Part shown: piece after piece, positions 9,092-17,809 of the stretch
Layout: every line of letters begins with the position of its first letter
How positions within the stretch are numbered: the stretch's first letter is position 1
Assembly (NCBI GenBank): GCA_963791885.1
Contig: CAWBUL010000004.1
Span: forward strand, 248,001-312,000
Direction of reading: 5' to 3'
Origin: CAVSUZ01 sp963791885
GTDB lineage: Bacteria > Pseudomonadota > Alphaproteobacteria > Acetobacterales > Acetobacteraceae
Length of the DNA: 64,000 nt
Program-made: the position numbers and the translations under genes
Notes under the pieces: generated by a model
What the model was told of the DNA's origin: nothing
Database searches by the model: none
Seen by the model: only the letters and a program-made list of their open reading frames with translations

Positions 9092-9793
9092 ATGGGCGCC
9101 ACCGTCGCGGCCGTGATCCCGGTGCTGAACGAGGCAGGCGCTATCGGACCGACAGTGCGCCAGTTGCCGCAGTCGCTGATCGACCAGGTCATCGTGGTGG
9201 ACGGTGGCAGCACCGACGGCACACAGGACGAAGCTCGCGCTGTTGGTGCCGAGGTGCTGCACGAACCTCGGCGCGGCTATGGCCGTGCCTGCCTATCCGG
9301 CGCAGAACGCGCGCACGCGATGGGTGCCGGCGTCGTCCTGTTCCTGGACGGCGATGGTGCCGATTCTGGCGAATGCGCAGCCTCGCTCATCGATCCGGTG
9401 CGCGACAGTCGTGCCGATTTCGTGCTGGCGTCGCGCACGGCCGAACGGGAAAGCGGCAGCATCGGCCTGCATCAGATCGTTGCCGGTCGTCTGATCGGAC
9501 GTGCGGTGGGGCTGCTCTCCGGCGTGCGCTACACCGACATGTGCGCGTTCCGCGCAATCCGCACCGATGCACTGCTCGGACTCGGCATGCAGGAGATGAC
9601 CTACGGTTGGAACCTGGAGATGCAAATCCGCGCCGCGTCTGCTGGCTTGCGTATCCAGGAGATCGCATTGCCCTATCGCAATCGCATCGCCGGCCGGTCC
9701 AAGGTGGCAGGGAATCTCCGCGGATCGCTGCGGGCCGGAACACGCATCCTGATCACGCTCGCCCGCGTGTCGTTCGAACTCAGGAGGGCCTAA
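9092..9793 (+). CDS. family 2 glycosyltransferase (dolichyl-phosphate-mannose-synthase-like)
   Basis: A 233-residue GT2 enzyme without obvious membrane helices. The GT-A fold is marked by AAVIPVLNEAGAIGPTV at the N-terminus, VIVVDGGSTDGT, and the metal-binding DGDGAD. A C-terminal acceptor segment reads YGWNLEMQIRAASAGLRIQEIALPYRNR. Proteins of this type load a sugar onto polyprenyl phosphate. Such a donor could feed the GT-C enzyme two genes upstream, which is inference. It follows the radical SAM gene by three bases and precedes the DoxX-like gene by four. Confidence 0.88.
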   Translation: MGATVAAVIPVLNEAGAIGPTVRQLPQSLIDQVIVVDGGSTDGTQDEARAVGAEVLHEPRRGYGRACLSGAERAHAMGAGVVLFLDGDGADSGECAASLIDPVRDSRADFVLASRTAERESGSIGLHQIVAGRLIGRAVGLLSGVRYTDMCAFRAIRTDALLGLGMQEMTYGWNLEMQIRAASAGLRIQEIALPYRNRIAGRSKVAGNLRGSLRAGTRILITLARVSFELRRA

Positions 9794-9797
9794 TCCG

Positions 9798-10442
9798 ATG
9801 CGAACCAACCCGTTCCTCGATGCCCTGCTCTTTATGCTTGGTTACGACGACAACTATAAGCCGTTGGGCGTCTGGCAGTATCCCCTGATCGTTCTGTTCG
9901 ACGTACTGGTGGCACTCAATATCGTGCTTCTGATCGCCAATTGGCGATCAGATTCCGCCCAGCGCACCGGCCGGAATATATATCTCTGGATCGCTCGATC
10001 CCTGCTCGGCGCCATGTGGTACCAAGGCACGCTCTGGAAACTGCCGCTGCCCGTCTCTGGCGGGTTCAAATACTGGATGGATCAGATTGCACACAACGCC
10101 GCGTTTCCAGCGATGGCAAACTTCTACAACGATGTGCCGATTCCCAACATCGCCTATGTGAACGCTGTTGCTTATGCTTCCGAACTCAGTTTCGCCATCG
10201 CTCTCATGTTGGGCTTCATGACACGCGCGGCCGGGGTGGCCGCAATGGCGCTGAGTGCAAACATCCGGCTCGGCTTGTATCACAACGGGTCGGAGTGGCC
10301 GTGGCAGTACGCATTCCTGATTCTGGTCCTGGGCTTTCTCGCGCTCGATGCAGCCGGACGCGCCTTCGGCATCGATGCCATGCTCCACCGAAGGATGGTC
10401 GGCCGCTCGTTGCTCGCGCGGCTCTACCTCGCCCTATCCTGA
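9798..10442 (+). CDS. DoxX-like integral membrane protein
   Basis: A 214-residue membrane protein with about four helices (roughly residues 28-48, 60-82, 118-150 and 170-188), the arrangement seen in the DoxX/DoxD family. The loop WYQGTLWKLPLPVSGGFKYWMD and the segment MALSANIRLGLYHNGSEWPW are well-defined aromatic patches. The family includes quinone-linked and otherwise unassigned membrane proteins. An AGGAGG sits a suitable distance before the ATG. Last gene of the cassette. Its final 19 bases overlap the 3' end of the convergent phosphorylase gene. Confidence 0.75.
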   Translation: MRTNPFLDALLFMLGYDDNYKPLGVWQYPLIVLFDVLVALNIVLLIANWRSDSAQRTGRNIYLWIARSLLGAMWYQGTLWKLPLPVSGGFKYWMDQIAHNAAFPAMANFYNDVPIPNIAYVNAVAYASELSFAIALMLGFMTRAAGVAAMALSANIRLGLYHNGSEWPWQYAFLILVLGFLALDAAGRAFGIDAMLHRRMVGRSLLARLYLALS

Positions 10443-11227
10443 ACTCCGCACGCCCGAGCCGCCGCCGCAATCACATCCAGCGATGCCCGCGCCCCGTCCT
10501 GCTCTCCCTTCTCGAAGTCGCCCTCGATCTGGGCCATCTGATTTGTGACATGCGCAAAACATAGCACCGAAGCGCGACGCGCGCGCGCAAACGCATACAG
10601 CGCCGCAGCCTCCATCTCGACCGCCAGCGCGCCCTGCGCGCGCGCCGCGTCGATCGCTGTCTCCGTCTCGCGATACGGTGCGTCCGTCGTCCACGACGTA
10701 CCGCGATGCACCGCCAGTCCGAGTCGTGCGAGCCCCGCCATCGCCTGCTCTACCAGCACGCCATCCGCGTCCACCGCCGCGGACGGCGATAGGTAGTGCA
10801 GGCTTGTGCCCTCATCGCGCAGCGCACGATCGATCAGCACAAAATATGGCGTCGGCCCGAGCGGCACGATCTGGCCAGCAGACGTCACACTGATCAGCAG
10901 TTGGCAGCCGGAGGCAAAAAGCTGCTCCGCCACAATCACCGCGAATGGCGCACCCACGGCAAGACCGACGACGCCGATCTCCAACCCGCCATGCTCCGTC
11001 ACGTCCATATCCGTGTGGTAGCAGGCCCATCCATCCGCCCGCTTCGACAGGCCGGTCGCGCGCAGTGCGCGGACGATATCGCCGTCCGGATCGAGCGCGC
11101 AGACAGCCGGCACATTCGTCTCCGGAAGGCCACGCTGCCGTCGCGCCTCTCGCAACAAATTCTCCGGCCGGAACATGGACGGCGCGTCATGATCCTTCGC
11201 CCGCAGCAGCAACGGAGCGTCCTTCAC
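10424..11227 (-). CDS. purine/uridine phosphorylase family protein
   Basis: A 267-residue member of the nucleoside phosphorylase family, which splits nucleosides with phosphate. Family features include the glycine-rich strand GVVGLAVGAPFAVIVAEQL, ISVTSAGQI and the late motif ALAVEMEAAALYAFA, whose VEMEAA binds the ribose. WTTDAPYRET resembles the uridine phosphorylase-type base loop. The start is a GTG at 11227 whose GTGA overlaps the stop of the upstream hydrolase gene. It is the last gene of the four-gene operon starting at 13809. The preferred nucleoside is uncertain. Confidence 0.82.
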   Translation of the reverse strand: MKDAPLLLRAKDHDAPSMFRPENLLREARRQRGLPETNVPAVCALDPDGDIVRALRATGLSKRADGWACYHTDMDVTEHGGLEIGVVGLAVGAPFAVIVAEQLFASGCQLLISVTSAGQIVPLGPTPYFVLIDRALRDEGTSLHYLSPSAAVDADGVLVEQAMAGLARLGLAVHRGTSWTTDAPYRETETAIDAARAQGALAVEMEAAALYAFARARRASVLCFAHVTNQMAQIEGDFEKGEQDGARASLDVIAAAARACGVQDRAR

Positions 11228-12080
11228 GGAGCCGCCCCCTGCGCCTGAAGATACCGTTCAACGTACGGTCCCCAGATCGCCGACCCGCCGGCGCCGAAGA
11301 ACAACCCATGTCCATCCCGCCGATATGCGGGTGCCTGCACAAATGTCGCGCGACCACCCGCCGCCGTGAAACGCGCATACATCGCTTGCGCGATGTCCGG
11401 CCCGAAGAACGTGTCGTTGACTGCATAGATCCACAGCATCGGCGTGCGCGCCGTCGCGCCATAACGCCCCGCCGCCGCTTCCAACACGTCCGGCCGGCAG
11501 TTGTTCTCGGGCTGGTTGTGCTCGTGTCCCCCGCGTCCACCCGCCATCACCACGAATGCGATCACCTCCGGATGTGGCACGCTGTCATAGGCGATCGCGC
11601 CCCAGCCACCGGCCGATTGTCCAACGATGATCGCCCCGTCCCGTCGCACGAACGGCAACTGCGTCATTGCGGCCACTGCTGCGCGCGTGTCGCGCACGCT
11701 CTCCAGCCCGGCATGGAAATCGTCGGGATTGTTGCATCCGCCCTGATCTTCGGCCCAGGTGCCGCCGGTCGAGCCATATCCGCGTCGCAGGATGAACCCG
11801 ACCACGTAGCCGCGGTCCAGGAACCACCGCGTCGACTCCGCATCGCACGTTCCAAGCGTCATCGTCGGCCGGGAAGATGCGCTCGGCGGTGAGCCATGAT
11901 TGATCAGCACCAGTCGCGCCGGCCCGTCACTTGCGGGCCGGCAGACACGAGCCGGCTGCATGTGCTGACCTTCCGCATCGATCACCGAAAGGCGAAGTCC
12001 ATCTGCCGGACGGTCGCCTGTGCGCTCGCGTAAACGCACACGACGCAGAGCAGAACCAGCGCCGCGGCGCGCACCCTCAT
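11224..12080 (-). pseudogene. exported alpha/beta hydrolase, reading frame broken near 11988
   Basis: The hydrolase part shows the oxyanion region VLINHGSPP, the nucleophile elbow GQSAGGWG and a late GHGLFFG histidine, typical of dienelactone-hydrolase-like secreted esterases. The long frame continues upstream into an arginine-rich stretch that looks non-coding. The other frame holds an ATG at 12080 overlapping the previous stop (ATGA) and a clear signal peptide (MRVRAAALVLLCVVCVYASA, then QATVRQMDFAF) before hitting a stop. Adding one base at about 11985-11992 joins signal peptide and enzyme into 285 residues. The break could be an assembly error. Confidence 0.8.
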
Positions 12081-13312
12081 CCATTCCATTGCAGGATGTA
12101 TAGCCCTGCGTCGTAATCGGTGGCGTAGATCAGCCCCTCGTGTGTCACCAGCAGATCTGCCGTGTGTCGCATCTTTGCCCGGCCACGCAGTGGCTCCATC
12201 CAATGCGTTGGCATCGGCGGCACGAAATATCCGATCTCCCGTGGACGGAACGCATCCCCAGTGTCGTAGACCCGGACCCCTGCGCTCTGATACGTCGCGA
12301 ACACCGTGCTCGAGCTCTGCCACGTCCCTGGCCGGTTCTCGTGCAGATTATGTGGTCCGAACTGTCCCCCCTTCGCCACGTAGTCCTGCTCTGCAGGCAC
12401 TGGAAACGTCGCAATCGAAACCGGATTCTCCGGCGTCCGGATATCGAACATCCAGATACGTTTCATCTGCTCCTGATCGATGTTCTGCGTCGCCTCATCC
12501 GCCACGATGCACAGTCCGCGATCGTGCAGCGGCAGAGCACTATGCGTCCCCCCGCCGAACGGCGGACACCACCGCCGATGCACGATCAGCTTCGGCGTCG
12601 ACTTGTCCGTCACGTCCAGGATCGTTAGGCCGCCATCCCGCCAGCTGCCGTATGCCACGTCGTCCGCCACCACCGCGTGGTGCAATGCCGTTCGCCCCGT
12701 CCAGCTTGGGGTCTCTCCTCCCGCCGCATACATGCCAGGCACCCACCACCGCCCGACCTCCTGCGGTCGGGTCGGGTCCTGCAGGTCAACAATGATCAGG
12801 ATATGGTCGGTGAACCCGTCCAGCAGTGCGGACGCATAGGCGTAACGGCCGCCGGTCCACCAGATCCGGTGCAGGCCCAACCCCTCCACCTCAAGAAACC
12901 CGATCGGCTTCGGATGGGCGGGATCCTTGATGTCATAGATCCGCATCCCCGCCGAGTAATCCTTCCCGCGCTCACCGTAGCGCCGGCTGTCCACCTGTGC
13001 GTAAGTCGATCCGCTATAGTAGTCCTTGATCGACAAAAGTGCCTTCAGATCCAGCTCTTCCACCACCAACAGCAGGTCCTCTGCCGCCTGGCAGTGTAGG
13101 CACCAGGAATTTGGATGATTCGGAAGCACGCCCACGGGCTTCGGCGCGCGCGGATTGCGCACATCGACCACGTTCACACCCCGGCTGGTGCGCGTCCCCA
13201 GATAGGCATATCCGCGCGAGACCATCACCTGCACGCAGTCGCCATGGCCGTTGCAGTCGGTATGACCGACGAAACTGATGTTGTGGGCTGCTTCAGGCGT
13301 CATCAGACTCAC
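12077..13312 (-). CDS. LVIVD-repeat beta-propeller-like protein
   Basis: This 411-residue protein is built of repeated strands of the type 'GLTILDVTDKSTPKLIVHR', 'MRIYDIKDPAHPKPIGFLE' and 'VNVVDVRNPRAPKPVGVL', the hallmark of LVIVD-repeat proteins that probably form a beta-propeller. Histidine- and cysteine-containing turns (HTDCNGHGDC, SWCLHCQ) could bind metal. No signal peptide is visible, although the downstream gene encodes an exported hydrolase. The start is a GTG at 13312 overlapping the DUF2244 stop. An ATG three codons later is an alternative. The biochemical role is unknown. Confidence 0.8.
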   Translation of the reverse strand: MSLMTPEAAHNISFVGHTDCNGHGDCVQVMVSRGYAYLGTRTSRGVNVVDVRNPRAPKPVGVLPNHPNSWCLHCQAAEDLLLVVEELDLKALLSIKDYYSGSTYAQVDSRRYGERGKDYSAGMRIYDIKDPAHPKPIGFLEVEGLGLHRIWWTGGRYAYASALLDGFTDHILIIVDLQDPTRPQEVGRWWVPGMYAAGGETPSWTGRTALHHAVVADDVAYGSWRDGGLTILDVTDKSTPKLIVHRRWCPPFGGGTHSALPLHDRGLCIVADEATQNIDQEQMKRIWMFDIRTPENPVSIATFPVPAEQDYVAKGGQFGPHNLHENRPGTWQSSSTVFATYQSAGVRVYDTGDAFRPREIGYFVPPMPTHWMEPLRGRAKMRHTADLLVTHEGLIYATDYDAGLYILQWNG

Positions 13313-13809
13313 TCACCACGCAGTTGCGGATTGTCGAACACTGGATGGCGCATCCGGCGCAAGGCGTCAGTCAGCGCCGTCGCCAGATCGCGCTTCTCTG
13401 CCTCCCCAAGGTGGCCGGCGATCTCCTCGCGCATGTTTCGCGCCACCAGGAACAGCCGCGGCACGCGGCCCGGCTCATCTTGCAGCAGCACGTTCAGCCA
13501 GGCGGGCGACAGGCTTCGCTCCTCGCGCGTTCCCCGCGCATCCGTCCGCACAATGCGCAGCGCGTCGCGCGACAGCAGCACCACCTCGGACGCACGCGCC
13601 CGTCGCGCGTTGAGCCGCAGCAGCAGCAATGCGGCGCCGACCTCGACCACGCTGAACCCGATAACCGGCCACGCGCGGATCAGCAGAAAGCGCAGCGTCG
13701 TCAGCGCCGCCAAGCCGCAAATCACGAGCATCAGCACGCGCAATCCCCGCGGCGACAGGCTGCGATGGGGCACGATCACCGCCTCGAACAGGATGGCATC
13801 CTCGGGCAC
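13309..13809 (-). CDS. DUF2244 family membrane protein
   Basis: A protein of about 166 residues beginning VPEDAILFEAVIVPHRSLSPRG, followed by two adjacent hydrophobic helices (LRVLMLVICGLAALTTL and VIGFSVVEVGAALLLL). A soluble C-terminal half ends near EKRDLATALTDALRRMRHP. This matches DUF2244 proteins of alphaproteobacteria, of unknown function. The frame is open to 13953, but that would overlap the divergent gene and add a proline-rich shadow sequence, so the GTG at 13809 is preferred. First gene of an operon whose members overlap by four bases. Confidence 0.78.
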   Translation of the reverse strand: MPEDAILFEAVIVPHRSLSPRGLRVLMLVICGLAALTTLRFLLIRAWPVIGFSVVEVGAALLLLRLNARRARASEVVLLSRDALRIVRTDARGTREERSLSPAWLNVLLQDEPGRVPRLFLVARNMREEIAGHLGEAEKRDLATALTDALRRMRHPVFDNPQLRGE

Positions 13810-13855
13810 GGGAATAGGGTAAACCAGCCAGACGAGTTCGGGCAGGGGAGGGGGG

Positions 13856-14890
13856 ATGCGCTGGAATCGCGTGCTGCAGGTGGTCGAAGCCCATGCGGAA
13901 GGTGAGGTCGGCCGGGTCGTCACAGGCGGAGTCGGCGATGTGCCTGGCGCCACGATGTTCGAAAAGCGCCTTTATCTCGAACGCCACCAGGATCAGCTTC
14001 GCAAGCTTCTGCTGTTCGAGCCGCGCGGCGGCCCGGCGGTCAACGCGAATATCGTCCTGCCTGCGTGCGATCCTCGCGCGCAAATGGGCTACGTAATCCT
14101 CGAATCGACCGAATATCCGCCAATGTCCGGCAGCAACACGATCTGCGTCGCGACCGTGCTGCTGGAAACCGGGATGCTACCGATGCAGGAGCCGATGACG
14201 GAGTTGGCGCTGGAAGCGCCGGCCGGCCTAATTCACCTGCGATGCGAATGCAGCGGTGGCAAGGTGCGCGCGGTGCGATTCACCAACCAGCCGTCCTTCG
14301 TGCATCACCTTCAGGCGCCCATCGACGTGCCCGGCCTGGGGAGCCTCGTGGTCGATGTCGCTTATGGTGGCATGACCTACGTGCTGGTGGATGCCGCCGC
14401 CCTCGGGTTCAAGCTGGTGCCGGACGAAGCGCGCGCGCTGTGCGAACTCGGCCAGCGCATCAAAGCGGCGGCCGACGAACAGCTCGCCGCCGTGCACCCG
14501 CTCGACCCGCGCATCGCGGGCATCTCAATCCTGGAGTTCATGGGCCCGGTGCGGCACGAAAAAGAGGGATTACACGCGCGCAACGCCGTCGTGGTGTCGC
14601 CGGGACGGCTGGACCGCTCGCCCTGCGGCACCGGTACATGCGCGCGGCTGGCCGTCATGCATGCGAAGCAGCAGATCGCAACAGGCGAGACGTTCATCCA
14701 TGAATCGGTGATCGGTTCGCGCTTCGAAAGCCGGATCGAGCAGGAGACAATGGTTAGCGATCGGAAGGCCGTGGTGGTGAGCGTGGCGGGCCAAGCGTGG
14801 ATCACCGGTTTGACGCAGCTTGGACTCGATCCGGACGATCCTTGGCCGAATGGCTACACGCTGTCGGACACGTGGCAGCAGGCCGTATAG
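13856..14890 (+). CDS. proline racemase superfamily enzyme (trans-3-hydroxyproline dehydratase or hydroxyproline epimerase type)
   Basis: A 344-residue enzyme of the proline racemase fold. The second catalytic cysteine is Cys257 in DRSPCGTGTCA. The position of the first cysteine is Ser91 in PPMSGSNTICV. Proline racemase itself uses two cysteines. Ser-Cys members of the superfamily are known among hydroxyproline epimerases and trans-3-hydroxyproline dehydratases, so simple proline racemisation is unlikely. The start ATG follows a G-rich Shine-Dalgarno stretch. It is transcribed toward the ABC importer at 14896-19168 and ends five bases from it. That importer might bring in its substrate, but this is inference. 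Confidence 0.85.
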   Translation: MRWNRVLQVVEAHAEGEVGRVVTGGVGDVPGATMFEKRLYLERHQDQLRKLLLFEPRGGPAVNANIVLPACDPRAQMGYVILESTEYPPMSGSNTICVATVLLETGMLPMQEPMTELALEAPAGLIHLRCECSGGKVRAVRFTNQPSFVHHLQAPIDVPGLGSLVVDVAYGGMTYVLVDAAALGFKLVPDEARALCELGQRIKAAADEQLAAVHPLDPRIAGISILEFMGPVRHEKEGLHARNAVVVSPGRLDRSPCGTGTCARLAVMHAKQQIATGETFIHESVIGSRFESRIEQETMVSDRKAVVVSVAGQAWITGLTQLGLDPDDPWPNGYTLSDTWQQAV

Positions 14891-14895
14891 GAGCT

Positions 14896-16026
14896 CTACC
14901 GGGCTGCCGCGCTCGCCGCGGCGGGTGCGGCCTCCGTCTCCACGCGCTTCCCATCGACGAACAGATGCACTGCATCATCTGGAAACCGCAGTGCGATCGC
15001 GTCGCCGGCGTTGGCGGAGCGGCCGAACCGCTCAAGCACCCGGACTGACTGACCGGCGAGTTCGGCATAGATCAGCGTATCGTCCCCGGTATCGTCGATT
15101 TCCGCCACACCGGCGCGGAGCCATGGTGCCGGTAGGCCGCTTGCGGGCTGCCACTCTACGTATTTGGGGCGGATGCCCAGCACGCCGGACTCTGCGCGCG
15201 GCGGTGCGCGCACCGTGACCGTGGCGGCGATCAATCCGCCTTCCAGCACGCAGCGCACCGTGTTCCCCGAAATCATCAGCGACACCGGAAGCAGATTCAT
15301 CGCGGGCGAGCCGACGAACCCCGCCACGAACAGATCGGCCGGACGCAGATAGATCCCGTCCGGCGTATCGACCTGCGCCACCGCGCCCTGGTTCATCACC
15401 ACGATCCGGTCGGACAGCGACATCGCCTCGCTCTGATCGTGCGTGACATAAACCGTCGTCACCGGTACCTCGCGATGTAGTTGCCGGATCTCGGTGCGCA
15501 TCTGCAGGCGCAGCCGCGCATCCAGATTCGACAGCGGCTCGTCCATCAGGAACAGCTTGGGCCGGCGGATCAGCGCGCGCCCTAGCGCGACACGCTGCTG
15601 CTGACCGCCCGACAACTGGCGGGGGTAGCTGTCGAGCAGCGCCTCAAGCTCCAGCAGCTTCGCCATTTCGTTCACGCGCGTTGCACGCTCGGGCGCCGGG
15701 ATGCTGCGCATACGCAGCGGAAACTCCAGATTCCCGCGCACGGTCTTCGACGGATACAGCGCGTAGTTCTGAAACACCATCGCCATGTCGCGCTCGCGCG
15801 GGTCGGCGTAGGTGATGTCGGCGCCGTCCACCAGGATGCGCCCGCCGGACGGCGGCACCGCGCCCACGATCATGCTGAGCAGCGTGGTCTTCCCGCAACC
15901 GCTCGGTCCCAGGATCGTCACGAACTCCTCGTTCGTGATTGTCAGGTCCAGCGGTACGACAGCTTGCACTTCTCCGCGGCGGGAGGAGTAGGTCTTGCTG
16001 ATACCTTCAAGTGAGATTTGCGCCAT
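14896..16026 (-). CDS. ABC transporter ATP-binding protein, carbohydrate/glycerol-3-phosphate type
   Basis: This 376-residue ATPase powers the importer encoded with it. Walker A is GPSGCGKTT near residue 39, the signature is LSGGQQQRVALGRAL, Walker B is LFLMDEPLSNLD, and the switch histidine is in VYVTHDQSEAMSLSD. The C-terminal 130 residues form an OB-like MOBE/TOBE regulatory domain, as in MalK/UgpC. It is the last gene of the four-gene transporter operon. Its start shares one base with the stop of the upstream permease gene (TGATG). Confidence 0.93.
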   Translation of the reverse strand: MAQISLEGISKTYSSRRGEVQAVVPLDLTITNEEFVTILGPSGCGKTTLLSMIVGAVPPSGGRILVDGADITYADPRERDMAMVFQNYALYPSKTVRGNLEFPLRMRSIPAPERATRVNEMAKLLELEALLDSYPRQLSGGQQQRVALGRALIRRPKLFLMDEPLSNLDARLRLQMRTEIRQLHREVPVTTVYVTHDQSEAMSLSDRIVVMNQGAVAQVDTPDGIYLRPADLFVAGFVGSPAMNLLPVSLMISGNTVRCVLEGGLIAATVTVRAPPRAESGVLGIRPKYVEWQPASGLPAPWLRAGVAEIDDTGDDTLIYAELAGQSVRVLERFGRSANAGDAIALRFPDDAVHLFVDGKRVETEAAPAAASAAAR

Positions 16027-16871
16027 CAGTATTTCAGCGCTCCCTTCGTGAGCGCCGCGATGAAGTATTTCTGTAGCACAAGGAACACCAAAATCACAGG
16101 AATGCTCATGGCAATTGCCGTCGCGGTCAGGCCGCTCCAGTTCGGTACGCCCTCCGAAAAATAGGAGAAGATGCCGAGCGGGAGCGTGCGCATGTCGGCC
16201 GAGGAGATCATCGTCAACGCGTAGAGGTATTCATCCCACGCCAGGATAAAAGTGAAAATCGCCGTCGCCACGATGCCCGGCATCGCGGGAGGAATCGCGA
16301 TCTCCAGAAAGGCCCGCCATGCGCTCGCGCCATCCAGCCGCGCCGACATTTCCATATCGGTCGGGATTCCGTCGAAGAAGCTTTTCAGAATCCAGATGTT
16401 CAGCGGCAGGCTGAACGTCAGATATGCGATGATTAGCGAGCCGTACGTGTCGATCAGCCCGAAATCCTGCATCAGGATGTACAGCGGGATCAGGAAGTTG
16501 ACCAAAGGGAAGATGCTCTGGAGCAGGATGCCGTACAGGATGGCGTTCTTGCCCAGGAAGCGGAACCGCGAGAATCCGTAGGCCGCTGGCACGGCGACCA
16601 GCAGCGACAGCACCACGGTGCAGCACACCACGATCAGGCTGTTCAGGAAGTAGCGCGGAAAGTCCGTACCGGCGACTGGATCGGCTGTGACCAGCGCCCT
16701 GTAGTTGGCAAGCGTGACTGGGCTCGGAAGCAGGCTCAGGTGTGCGCGGTAAAGCGACGTCTGCGGCTCCAGCGACGCTGTCAGCATCCAGCCGAACGGT
16801 ACCAGCGCAAAGAGCAGGAAGAGGATCAGGCCGAGCTTAGAGGAAGCCTGGCGGACAATCGGGTGCGCCAT
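16026..16871 (-). CDS. carbohydrate ABC transporter permease (second, MalG-like)
   Basis: About 281 residues with six predicted helices and the cytoplasmic coupling motif ARLDGASAWRAFLEIAIPPAMPGI, the EAA loop of the CUT1 family. The N-terminus LILFLLFALVPFGWMLTASL and the end YFIAALTKGALKY are typical of MalG-type permeases. The ATG at 16871 lies one base after the upstream permease stop and is preferred to the frame extension to 16925, which would overlap that gene. Confidence 0.92.
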   Translation of the reverse strand: MAHPIVRQASSKLGLILFLLFALVPFGWMLTASLEPQTSLYRAHLSLLPSPVTLANYRALVTADPVAGTDFPRYFLNSLIVVCCTVVLSLLVAVPAAYGFSRFRFLGKNAILYGILLQSIFPLVNFLIPLYILMQDFGLIDTYGSLIIAYLTFSLPLNIWILKSFFDGIPTDMEMSARLDGASAWRAFLEIAIPPAMPGIVATAIFTFILAWDEYLYALTMISSADMRTLPLGIFSYFSEGVPNWSGLTATAIAMSIPVILVFLVLQKYFIAALTKGALKY

Positions 16872-16872
16872 T

Positions 16873-17805
16873 TTAGACTGTTCCGACCGGGCGCCGGCTG
16901 AGCGAGCCGACATAACTGATCGCAAACACCATCAGGATGATCATCACCACAACCGATGCAGCAGCCGCACCGCCGAAATTCAGATTGGTGAAGGCGGAGT
17001 TGTAGATGTAATTCGAGACAATCTCCGTATGATTGAGCGGTCCGCCGCTGGTCATGATGTAGGGAATGGTGAAGGTGTTGAAGTTCTGCAACGTCAACAC
17101 AACGCTGGTGATGATCAGGGTGCGGCGCAGATAAGGCAGTTTCACCTCGAAGAACGCGCGGGTAGCCGACGCGCCGTCCAGCCGCGCTGCCATCACCGTG
17201 TGCTCCGGCACGCTCTGCAGCCCTGCCAAAAACATGATCATGGCGAACGGCGTAGTCTTCCAGATATTCACCAGGATCACGGCCGGCAACGCCCAGGTGA
17301 GCGAACTCAGCAATGACACGGGTTCTGACAGGACGTGCCACGACAGCAGAAGCTGGTTCAGCAGCCCGTATTCGCCCTGATACAGCCACAGCCACGCATA
17401 GCTCGCGATCACGTAGCCCACGATGTAGGGCATCATCAGCGCCGCGCGGATCGGGCCCCGGAACCACGTCAGGTCGTTGATCAGGACAGCAGCAATCATC
17501 CCGAGCAGGATGTCGAACACCGTGCTGGCGAGAGTCCACGTAACGGTGATCAGCAGCGAATTCAGAAACACCGGATCATGCAAAACCGCGGCATAATTCG
17601 CCACGCCGTTGAAGTGGGTTTCCGTGGTATAGGACGGGGTCGCACGAAAACTCAGGTAGATGCAGTAGACGAACGGGTAGCTCATCACCGCAACGATCAC
17701 CAGCACCGCGGGCAGCACATACGGAATGCCGGCGAAGCGCTCGCGCAGACCCGCACGAACGCTGCCGGCCGCGACCGGCCGTCCCGGAGGGCTTACCGCG
17801 TCCAA
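16873..17805 (-). CDS. sugar ABC transporter permease (first, MalF-like)
   Basis: A 310-residue permease with a short cytoplasmic N-terminus and six helices. The EAA coupling loop reads ARLDGASATRAFFEVKLPYLRRTL, and the family motif NIWKTTPFAMIMFLAGLQSVP precedes it. It pairs with the MalG-like protein to form the membrane channel. It starts four bases after the binding-protein gene, consistent with one transcript for the whole importer. Confidence 0.92.
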   Translation of the reverse strand: MDAVSPPGRPVAAGSVRAGLRERFAGIPYVLPAVLVIVAVMSYPFVYCIYLSFRATPSYTTETHFNGVANYAAVLHDPVFLNSLLITVTWTLASTVFDILLGMIAAVLINDLTWFRGPIRAALMMPYIVGYVIASYAWLWLYQGEYGLLNQLLLSWHVLSEPVSLLSSLTWALPAVILVNIWKTTPFAMIMFLAGLQSVPEHTVMAARLDGASATRAFFEVKLPYLRRTLIITSVVLTLQNFNTFTIPYIMTSGGPLNHTEIVSNYIYNSAFTNLNFGGAAAASVVVMIILMVFAISYVGSLSRRPVGTV

Positions 17806-17809
17806 CCGG

